Positions 44,696-54,800 of a DNA stretch of 64,000 nucleotides are shown here, one piece after another. The notes beneath the pieces were generated by a model. That model was not told the origin of the DNA, did not search any database, and saw only the letters and a program-made list of their open reading frames with translations. How positions within the stretch are numbered: the first letter of the stretch is position 1; the number at the start of each line of letters is the position of its first letter. The translations under genes were made by a program, and so were the position numbers. The stretch is from Apium graveolens. Taxonomy: Eukaryota > Streptophyta > Magnoliopsida > Apiales > Apiaceae. The stretch is from contig NC_133647.1 in assembly GCF_009905375.1 (NCBI RefSeq), positions 744,001 to 808,000 on the forward strand. Reading direction: 5' to 3'.

Positions 44696-46073
44696 GCAAG
44701 TAGAATCCATATGCATATGTCCATTTCAACACTCGCCTACATTCGACAATTTGCCAGCACAAAAATTTCAACGGAACTATTAATCTTCATGCACAATGTA
44801 AAATGATCTAAAGAATCATAGATCTGCTGCTTCAAAGTGTAAGAGGTATATTCTTTAACTTTCAATTCGTACTGTATCAACGTGCAAGTGGGAAAAATGC
44901 CCTGTGCAAGTTGAATGGAACCACCAGTTTTTGACATCTGAACATAAAATCCATCTGGCTTACAGAAATAACATACAAGAAAAGACAGTTTCGGTGACTT
45001 AATAATGCTAAAATGGGATTCATTCCTAACTTCTTGTAGGAAACATAAATGTTTAAAAAAGATGAGATATTAGATGAACTTCTTAAAGTAAATAGGAGAT
45101 CAAAAGTTCTAGGACAAAAATAGTTGAATAATTAGTAGTGTTTACATAGCCTGGTTCACCAAATGTGCACTGGTATCTAAGTTCATTATGATGCAAAGAT
45201 GATTAAACCCAGTTAATGTAATTTAAGCTTTATTCTAGTGAGATCATCACTACTCTCTTGTTGTTGATATATAGGAACATGTATGGATTACAAATGAGAA
45301 TTGATATTTGATTACTGATTAAGATTAACATTTTATTTATTTCTTTATATTCGTCTATTTTACTTTTTGAGAAATCCTTAGCATAATCCTGTGTAGTAAA
45401 TTTTCTGCTATTAATTTCCTAAGTATATCTTTTGATGTTATCTTTGTTACATACCACAATTTCTAATTACTCTTCTTTATATCTTGCTAATTCACACTAC
45501 ATCATGAAGACTAGGAACATAAGTGGTCTAAAAGCCACATAAACTTGTTTGTAAACAAGTTGTGGACACTGAAAGGAAAGGGCACAGGAATAGCAAGAGT
45601 TAAGATCAAGAAACTTAGACATACCTGTGACCATGCTTCCAATACAAACTTCAATTGTGACTCTGGTATCTTCTGCTTCTCACTAAGTTTTTCAAGCTGG
45701 AGAAAAACAAAACTTACAAGAAGCAGGGGGGCAAATTAAGTACTTATAGATCAATTGAAGTCAATACGGAGATGTAGCAGCCCAAAAAACAATATGGCTA
45801 AATTGACGCTTACTCTATTTTTGGCGACAGAAACAAGATCACTCCATACACCAATTCAGTATAAAGAATTCGCTGATCTCTTCAAGAAAGCTCAACAACT
45901 AAATGCATGCAATCATGTAGTTTAAGAGAGTTAATTTGACTGGATAAAGAATAATGTTTTAAAGATTTATAGTTGTGAACTAGTGCTTAATTTTCTAATT
46001 TATCTCCATTATCAGTTAAAAATTAGACACTTCTGACCAACTGGAAAGTAGATGTAAATTACATGCCAAAGGA

Positions 46074-46300
46074 TACTCCCTCCATTCCTAAACAACAGTC
46101 CCTTTGATTTTTGGCACACGTGTTGTGGTGCAAAATACACATAGTCAAAATTAATATAAAATTCAAATTTTTTTAACAAATAAAGTTTCGCATCTAAATT
46201 TTGATTTGATATAAACTTTTAAATTTAATAATGAGTACAGTTATGTAACATGAACGTGCTAAAAGATCAAAATAGCTATTCTTTAGAGATGTAGGTTGTA
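46074..46300. mobile_element. Stowaway-like MITE (unit B copy)
   Basis: Paralogue of the element at 35070: TACTCCCTCCATTCCTAAAC at the left end, CTTTAGAGATGTAGG at the right. Same intronic position between exons i and j. Confidence 0.6.
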
Positions 46301-46889
46301 ATCATGAGTAACAATTCCACAATTTTGTGGAACAAAAAAATCAAGTTAAATCTATCCACAATAGCTTCAAATTCTATTTTGCATTTTGCTTGCAAATAAA
46401 AATGAGAGGTTACACAAATGATACAATCATCACTCTAGTCTAGGTCATATTATATCACAACTGAAAAATAAAGATTTGTTCTTACATGCACAGCTTGCAT
46501 TTTATGTAAATCTGCAAGGGCTTTCTGCCTCGACTGCCATTGAAAAAGATAAAATGTCAGATTACTTGTAAGCAAATCATTTAAACAGATTTACAACAGA
46601 GAAATATCCAAAAATAAACTAATACATTGACACATAATTGTCTCCTATTTTTTAGCCAACGTCCATTTTCGGTTACTGAAGTACAAAAACACACGAGAAT
46701 TGGAAACTATTTGAACAAAATTCCTAACACAGGTATTCAAGTTTACACTGAGCATATGTAATAAAATGAGTACTTACTTAAACTGCATTTAAGGAAAATA
46801 AATAAACAATAGCTACAGCTCAAAAGTTTTAATAATCTATGAATTGTCACCACTACTCCCCATAGGAAAAGAACACGTATGAAACAATT

Positions 46890-47240
46890 AAAACCAGTAC
46901 TTTTGCATGTATTCATTATATATAAATATTCTTAATAATATATTATAGGCAGCTTGAGAGTTACAACAATTCACACACCATCACCCTTAAGTTATAACTG
47001 AACAAACAGATGCTATATATAAACAAAAAGGAAAAATACAACATATGCATAAGCCGCAAACCATGCCCTTTATCTTTCTTCACCCCTTCCCAAACAAGTT
47101 GCAACTACAAATCAGACTGCCTAGTGATTCTTCTTCGCACAAGCTAATCACGACTGACTCACAAACTTTTTTATACTAGCCTTGCCTTTTACTGCTTCTC
47201 TGAATTCTTTGTTATGCTAGTGGATACAGGTTTTAGAAGA
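46890..47240 (-). repeat. Fossil ARI 3' UTR inside an intron (unit B)
   Basis: Counterpart of 35866-36600, without the hAT MITE. Shared text includes AAACCAGTACTTTTGCATG, CTTCTTCGCACAAGCTAATC and TTTTACTGCTTCTCTGAATT. It lies between exons h and i. Confidence 0.7.
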
Positions 47241-49472
47241 GAAGTAATAACTATAAAATGGAATGAACAGAACTGGTCCTTTCTCAACTTAAATAATATA
47301 GCCAACTGAATGAACATTAGTGGACATCCAGGATAACAAATCGTAAATTACTCCTTAAAGATACTATGAACCATACCTATATTCTCCATTTCAAGGAAAA
47401 TAACTTTCACAAAGATAATGGAACAGTTCCTACTTCCAATAAGAGTTATCCCTAATGCCTCCTAGTGGATACGCCTTTTCTCTTGGTAACAAAAGATAGA
47501 GGATTCGAACCTCAGTAGAGGCAGGTTAACTGACCACTATCGGAAAAAAGAGAGACTTGGATGACCTTTGATTTTTATAATGACTATACTATATTACAGG
47601 AGAAGTGGAGATATAAGTGACAAACTTGAACATACCGACTGGTTGGTTGCCCACCACTCGTAATAATGAGTGTATCTTTCTAAAGAGTTCTTAGTCATCT
47701 CCCTTCTCTTCTCAGATTCATCTTACTGCAAAAAATATAATACATAAGAAATTAATTTATATGCATATTCTCTGCAAGGCCATGAAATCAAAGCAACAAA
47801 CCTTACCACTCCCTCTTGTTTTGCTGCTTCATAGCGGTTACATGCACAAAAGCCACCAGTTCTCTCCCCATGATCAGACCAGACACCAAGACATAACCTG
47901 CCCATCAAATCGGTAAGACTATGAGATTGGCCGACTGCTGAATGCAAAATCAGTTATTTGTAGGAGAAAATAAGAACAAGCTAATTATTATTGCCGTAGA
48001 TCCAAGATGTTAAACTTCTATAAAGACATTAAGATCATAAGAAGGCAGTGGACACTTCAACAGACCACCAAAGAAAAGTATGCAATACATGTAATAAAAC
48101 TTGCCGCTTACCAGCAAAACTCAAATTTGCACGGTGGTGTACAATTCATGTGCATGCAACCTTGGTTTTTCTCAATTGGTCTCTTACATTTGGGACAAGG
48201 CTTCGAATTAGCAAGTATCCTGTGTCATAATAATAGAACATCGTCAATTGAAAAATCCCACTTCTCAAGCACTTCATCACAACAAAAGGAAACAGTTTCA
48301 GTACAAACAAGTAAAACAAAGATGACAGACTTTCATATAAACATAGATGCAGAGCTGTGGTGCACATGGCTTTTCTTTTCGAGTATAAAGATATTATACC
48401 ATGAAAGAAATATAAACTAGCTCGCGTAGACTTGAGTGTGAGTGTCAATGTGTGTGTGTGTGTGTGTATGCGAGAGAGGAGGGGGGGGGGAGAGAGGCAT
48501 CCATAATAATTTGTTAGAATCGTTTTACCAGTCAAGGAGGATTCTTTTCACAAGATGAATCCTACGGTTAGAAAGTTAGTATATAGATGATGTAGAAGGC
48601 CTACACTTGAGAGAAGTGTCTTACGCCTAAGATATAACTGATGATGATCATGACCTGTGATAGTCAATGCAGAGAATAGGAAGTGCTGAAATAATTTCCT
48701 AAAGAACTATGCAAAAGTAATAACTTTACCAATTCATATTTTCAGATTCTGCTGTATTTTTCAATATCCATTTGGCCACAGTCTCGCAGTCCACTGGAAG
48801 ATGAGCTTCCTCCCTACACTGTAACAGTAATTTGAAATTATACCTCGTGACCCATCTTCAGTTAATAAATAAAAAGGATAGTTCATATAAGAGGAACTCG
48901 CATTCCAACAAAAGCTATATGAGCAAAGACATGACACGTCATGGCTGCCACTTCCAACATCAAATTCAACAGCACAATCACATCCTGGAGCAGTGTAATT
49001 AAAACACCTATGCACGAGGTTCAGCCATATGCAAAATATTAAACATGGAAAAGTAAAGATTCATTTTTTCAAAAGAGAGCTACAGAGAATTTCAAGACCA
49101 CAAAAAAACTCTCAATTTGCAAAAAATTCTTTCAACGGTAACACAAAATCCCAAACATATATAATAAAAGAAAAAAATTACTTGCGCATAAGTTATAGCT
49201 CCTGCACAAGCAGGACTCCACTAATTAAGCAGATACGCAAGAATAATTCACAGAGATGATGCTTAATGATGAAACACATTTGTTCTGGAAATCTTTAGAG
49301 TAATCACTTTAAAGTAAATAGCTACGGAAAAGACTATCAAAACTATTTATGTAATGATAAACAAGAGAATGAAACACATCCCAAACTCAACCTCACACAT
49401 TGAGTACTTAACATGCATTAAAGGATAAAAAATGTAACAAATACATATGCCCTGAGGCTCAGAAAATCGTAC

Positions 49473-49645
49473 CTTTCTGCTATCCTCAACATAAGATTGA
49501 AGAAGGTAACGATAATACCTCTCCTTATCTTCACGTGACACTAGTGTATTGATCATATCCCGACTCACAGCAGTACCACAAGATGGGTCTGGACACCTTA
49601 GTGTCAAGCATCCCGGGCCATCATTGATAGATGTGCTAATATATG
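49473..49645 (-). pseudogene. ARI RING1-end/IBR exon (exon c)
   Basis: The exon reads [20 protein letters not shown], then [11 protein letters not shown]..., [15 protein letters not shown] and SYVEDSRK. It covers the RING1 end and linker to the IBR of ARI7/8-type proteins. The acceptor ATTTCAG and donor AAG/GTACGA are good and the frame is open. It occurs once, outside the duplicated units. Confidence 0.85.
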
Positions 49646-49798
49646 CTGAAATGATCAACACAAACATATACATACGCAATCAGATTTTATAGTATTTACA
49701 TGTGCCAACTTTAATGCAGACAAAAAAAATCAGGATAAAGACAGATGCTAGATACGACCTAATACAAGCAACAATATGACAAAAAATCAAAAGGTAGT

Positions 49799-50285
49799 AG
49801 GTGCAAATTGTCGAGACTAGTCGATTTTAGAGGGTCAAACAAGAGAGGTCAACTTGCAAACTGTCAACTAGTCGATCAACTTATAGAGCAGATGCAAAAT
49901 CTGGTCAAAATTCAAACTGATGAAAACACGAATTTCTAAAATCCTACTCAACAGCAACAACACACAACATGCTAATCTCAGATTTTCTTTCTCTCTTTTA
50001 TACTTATTCTCCGTTGAATAGAAACTTGTGTGAGTGTGAAAAGTGATAGAATATATATATATATATATATATCTGTGTAGAGTCTGTGTATATATGTATG
50101 ATCAGCGTATATACAAATGAGTATATGGAAAGGAAAGACAGAGTTACTTATATATTTTGTAATGAATATACACATGGGAATGTTGGACTTTTGTTATGAG
50201 AAACCACATATATAAGATACATAGTTAGTAGTTATATATTACTTAATATACTATTAATAATTTATAGACTAGTCAATTTGCACCT
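49799..50285. mobile_element. Probable TIR element in ARI intron
   Basis: AGGTGCAAATTG at 49799-49810 is mirrored by CAATTTGCACCT at 50274-50285, each followed inward by ACTAGTC-type sequence. There is no coding frame; an (AT)n run lies at about 50052-50073. No clear target duplication was found, so assignment is tentative. The ACTAGTCGA motif is shared with the hAT MITE at 36105. Confidence 0.5.
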
Positions 50286-50536
50286 CTATCGACTTGACTC
50301 GACTCGACTTACCGACATGAGAACCATGTGTAAATCAAATTGAACCAAAAGAACATAACATATTGCAAGCAGGGAAGAATTTGCCAACTTAGAGACAAAC
50401 TGAAGAGTCATCAGTCGTTTCAACTTGTCTTGTATTAGCACAAACTCTGTGACCCTTACATACTAACAAAAGATCACCACAATTACTGAAAATTTGTGTA
50501 AATAAGATCTCCAAGATAACGTGAAGTTAAAACTAC

Positions 50537-50627
50537 CTGCCCAACATGTACAACAATAAGGATGACCACAAGCAGAACTATTGATCTTATGAGTTGGATA
50601 GGAATCGAAACAGATCCCACATGTCAG
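50537..50627 (-). pseudogene. ARI RING1 exon (exon b)
   Basis: The exon reads LTCGICFDSYPTHKINSSAC, then GHPYCCTCWA. This supplies RING1 cysteines and histidine (CGIC, CGHPYCCTC). Acceptor GACAG and donor GCAG/GTAGTT are present. The exons that should precede it (the ARI region starting QQNYT-like and the UBA-like segment) are not found in 50640-51360. Confidence 0.85.
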
Positions 50628-50639
50628 CTGTCAAGGAAG

Positions 50640-51360
50640 TAAAGCAAAGAACAAGAATAAAAACAGGGAAACATGTCAACATATTAACTACTCTTTCTAC
50701 TGAGTTTAGAAAGATAAATTACCAAAAAAAGCGAGAATAAAAAAGCGAAATTTCAGAAAAAACATGAAGAACATTTCGTTACCGTAAACAAATAATTACC
50801 CTTCAAAATAAATTCTCCGACGCAAAGCCTAAATCTCTTTTTTGATAGAATTTTAGCTGTACAGATAAATCGAGGATATTTCTCTTCATTCATAATAAAA
50901 ATTAAACTTACACTGTTCTCTGTTCAATTCAATTTTGATTCTTCTAGAAAACGATAAGTATACAACAAATTAACCGAGCAAGTTGATAACTAACAACATA
51001 TATCCACTACAATTCGAACTAACATTAACAACACATCAGACTAATCGATTCACATTCAGCAAGACAAATGAATACAAACATACATACACACAATATATAT
51101 TAAAAATGAAAAATGTACTTATTATTTCACATAATGAAAACCTTGCTTATGATTTTAGAGATATGAAAACTTCACTTGCTGTTTTCGAGAAATGAAAACT
51201 TCACTTATCATATCCGAACCAGCTCACACCATATACCCACTACTATTTCAACTAACATTTCCGACAAATCGGGCAAACCGGTAAACATTTAGCAACACAA
51301 CTACATACAAACATACACACAAAAAGTTTATTAAATTTTTTGAGATATGAGAAAGTTCAG
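50640..51360. other. ARI intron remnant with missing exon(s)
   Basis: AT-rich and non-coding. In ARI7/8-type genes one or more exons encoding the region before RING1 belong here; I see none, so they were probably deleted. Confidence 0.5.
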
Positions 51361-51366
51361 AAGTAC

Positions 51367-51480
51367 CTGGTGGCGATTGGCCGAGGAGCTATGATGATCG
51401 ACATCGGTGCAATCGGAATCATCATCGTTATCGAAGACGTAATTATCAGTTTCTTGCTCATCCTCAGTAGTTGATGGTTT
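51367..51480 (-). pseudogene. ARI acidic N-terminal exon (exon a), start codon lost
   Basis: On the minus strand the frame reads KPSTTEDEQETDNYVFDNDD, then DSDCTDVDHHSSSANRHQ and a donor CAG/GTACTT. This is the acidic leader of ARI-type ligases. No in-frame ATG lies between the upstream TAG and this segment. The gypsy element begins only 109 bases further upstream (51589), in the likely promoter/5' UTR region. Confidence 0.75.
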
Positions 51481-51588
51481 AAATTGAATAATGGCCCTAA
51501 TTGTACTGAATAAGGCCTAAAATGTTAGTATTAAGTTGTATATACATGTGTGATCTGTGTGCATAAATGTGTGTTCATTTATGTGTTT

Positions 51589-51835
51589 TGTTGGGCCCCG
51601 TAACAGAGAAAGAAGTAAAGATATTAGATAGGATTAGAAGATAAGAGTTTTGAGATAAATAGCCCAATAAGGGCCCAATTGCAGGGGAAAAGGCCCAATT
51701 AGGGAGCCCTATAAATAGAGTATATTTGCGCCCTATAAATAGAGTATATTTGCCCTACCTGTAAAGGGTTGGAAAAATAGTATCAATAAAGAGTATTGTT
51801 CCTCATTTAAATATGATTCAATATTAGGATCATCA
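51589..51835 (+). promoter_or_regulatory. Gypsy 5' LTR with duplicated TATA block
   Basis: It contains two copies of CCCTATAAATAGAGTATATT (about 51708-51755), so two TATA boxes 24 bases apart, and AATAAA at about 51784 as a polyadenylation signal. The 3' LTR has only one TATA block. Confidence 0.85.
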
Positions 51836-51853
51836 TTTGGCGCTAGAAGGAGC
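51836..51853 (+). promoter_or_regulatory. Gypsy primer-binding site
   Basis: TTTGGCGCTAGAAGGAGC directly follows the 5' LTR, the usual position for the minus-strand primer site. I did not assign the tRNA. Confidence 0.6.
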
Positions 51854-51874
51854 TCTGAAATTTGATACTCCAAC

Positions 51875-54800
51875 ATGATAATTGAGGAAGAAGATCCAGA
51901 GAAATGCAGAAACACGGCAGAAATTCAAACTGTCCAAAAATCAGAGCAAATCAATCCAGCAGGAAAAGAAAAGGAACCATCGACCCTCAGGCGAAGAAGG
52001 CTGTTTCCGGTGGAGGATAATCCCCCACCTAAAGGTTCCCAGATGCAGAAACCAAATGTTAAGCGTAAAAGGAGGATCATTAAAGACACCTGTTCCCGCG
52101 TCTTAACAGAAAAAGGAAAGCAAGTACTCTCCAGTGATGCTAGGTTGCATTTGCAGAAATTGAGACAGAAAAAACTTTTACGGGAGCAGGAAATAGAGGG
52201 CACGGAAGGTTCAAATGAAGAGCTTAAGTTGTTAGAAGCTGAAACTAAAAGACTAGAAGCAAAGTTAGAGAAAACAAAAGAAATCCATCGTTTACAACAG
52301 GAGTTGAAGCAGGCATCAATTAAAGAAGGGGGTGATGAAGAGATGGGATATGTAGAGCTGTCAAAGGACGACGAAGATTACTACTATGATGAGGAGGAAG
52401 TATCCACAGAATCTATATATTCCAGGCCTCGACGCCCAAAGATAGTTTCCTCAGGCGGTACTCCACAAGGGTCGATGTCGACCGACTCGATATCACAAGA
52501 GGAGTTCCATAAGATGCAGGAAGATATGGCTCAACTTCATGACTTAGTGAAAACGCAATCGAGATTTGAAGCCCCGGTGGAAAGCCCCTTATCTCGAAGC
52601 ATTGAAAAAGCTAAGATAGACAGGACTTTAAAGACCCCGGCGCTCGACCAATTTGATGGATCAACAGACCCATCAGGCTTTCTCAATACTTTCGACGGTC
52701 GAATGGCATTTTACGGACACTCAGAAGTCGCCCGTTGCCAATTCTTCTCCACATGTCTTCAAGGAACAGCCTTACGTTGGTATAACAATCTCCCATCTAG
52801 GTCAATCGACTCCTGGACTACATTAAAAACAAAATTTCAGACGAAGTTTTCAAGCAACTACAAAGGGGGCAAGATCACATCATCTTTGATTACGATGCGT
52901 AAAAGACCTAGCGAATCCTTGAGAAGCTATTTAGGACGCTTTCGTCAAGCTATATCTGAAATAACAGACCTGGAGGAACCTTTGGCAGTAAACTACTTAG
53001 CAGCAGGCATCGATGGAAGCAGACATGGTATTCTGCTAGAAATACTCATAGAGAAACATCCTCAACATCTCCACGTAGCTTTCCAGATTGTCGAGCATAG
53101 GATGACGCTCCAAGAAGCGGTGGTAAGCATAAGATCTCCTCGACGCTCTAGCTACAAGTATGACAGAACAAGAACTCATAACCCTCGGACTCCGAGGTCT
53201 CGAAGACATGACTTTAAATCTCCTCGACGTTCATCGCCGAGGAGGGATACTGGAAAAGAGAAATATCAAAGCCCGAGGGATCGAGAATACCCGCGACAGC
53301 CCGTATCAGATAGAAGATGGCAGTCCCGTGACAAAAAAGACAAAGAGTTTACTAAGCTTACAGTCAACAAAGCAACAATTTTGGCAATTCTAAAAACAGA
53401 ACTTGACTTTCGACCCCCGAGGCCGATGAAGCCGGGTCGTCCTCCAAGTTCTCGGTATTGTGACTATCACGAAGATACGGGACACACCACAGAACAATGC
53501 TATCAGTTAAGCAATCTCATCGAGTCCAAAATCAGAAGAGGCCATTTCGTCCATTACATCGAAGGACAGGGCCAAAATCAACAAAGACAAGATGACAGAG
53601 TAGTCGATGTGATCTTCGGTGGTTACGCCGCCGGAGGTATGTCAAACAATTCTCGTAAGACCTACGCCCGAGAAGTGTGTAGTGTCAACCCTTCATATCC
53701 CAAGAGATGTAAGCCATCTCCATCTCTTGTCATATCCTTCTCAGATGAAGATTATTCTCCAAATATCATAAGAGGACATCAAGATGCGCTGGTTATTACA
53801 GCAAAAATTGGCACCAATACAGTAAAAAAAATCCTTGTAGATAATGGCAGTTCTGTCGACATTCTGTATCATCTCGCCTTGGCGCGAATGGATACAGGGG
53901 AACGGAAATTAGAAAATACCCATTCGCCTCTCTATGGCTTCACAAGTAATGAGGTAAAGGTTGTTGGAATAATTGATCTCCCGGTTCTTTTCGGCACAAT
54001 GCCTTGTCAAGTATGGAAGATAGTTAAATATCATGTAATCAGTGCAAACTCAAGTCACAATGCCATCCTAGGTCGAATGACCATTTCGGCACTAGAAGCC
54101 ATCACGTCAATACCCCATTTGAAGATGAAATTCCCAACTGAGTTTGGAGTAGGGGAGATGTGCGGTGACCAAGCGGTCTCGAGACAATGCTACTTTACCA
54201 CCGTGATACCCAAAAAGCAAGATTGTGATTCTCAAACGGTCAACGAGGTTGTCCAGATAGACCCTGATAACATCATCTATATCCCGAGGGAGCCCTCGTT
54301 TTCTCCCGTCGGTGAGACTGTCGAGGTGCCGATAGTGGAAGGTTCGCTGGATAAAACAGTAAAGGTGGGAAAAGATTTAGACTTCGAGACAAAAGATGAA
54401 TTAACAAGGTTGCTCAAGGAATTTACAGATATTTTCGCATGGTCGCCTTCTGACATGCCGGGAATTCCCGTCGATGTAGCGAGGCACTCTCTACATGTCG
54501 ACCGCCTGAAAAACCCAGTTAAACAAAAGAGGCGCACGTTCTCAGAAGAAAAACGACGAGCTATAGAGGAGGAGCTCGATCGACTCTTACTTGCCCATTT
54601 CATCGAGCCGATAAAATTCCCGACATGGATTGCTAATGTCATTTTTGTAAAAAAAAGTAATGGGAAATGGCGAATGTGTGTTGATTATTCAGACCTTAAC
54701 AGAGCATGTCCGAAGGATTATTATCCTCTGCCAAATATAGATCAGCTTATCGACGCTACGGCGGGTCATGAATTGTTATCTTTCATGGACGCGTTCTCAG

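Larger units (their letters stand above)
39046..49005 (-). pseudogene. ARI7/ARI8-like RBR E3 ligase, unit B exons d-m
   Basis: Exons in gene order: d 48902-48995; e 48730-48818; f 48112-48219 (RING2, intact); g 47807-47897; h 47636-47725; i 46486-46533; j 45625-45696; k 44696-44750 plus 40784-40833, split by copia; l 40567-40690; m 39046-39193. Lesions: d lost its acceptor and first codons by a deletion of about 60 bases; h begins with TAA where unit A has TAT (Tyr to stop); the acceptor of k changed from CAG to CAA; m lost the RanBP2 finger by an in-frame deletion, leaving ..CVAGSQMCQICSQRR. Exons f, g, i, j and l remain open. This unit is contiguous with the RING1 exons upstream and is the original gene body. 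Confidence 0.85.
38611..49218 (-). repeat. ARI locus tandem unit B
   Basis: The second tandem copy is collinear with unit A from 3' UTR to the intron before exon d. It contains a copia insertion (40834-44695) that unit A lacks, and lacks the hAT MITE, the 850-bp TIR element and the internal duplication of unit A. At its right end it joins the single-copy 5' exons of the gene. Confidence 0.85.
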
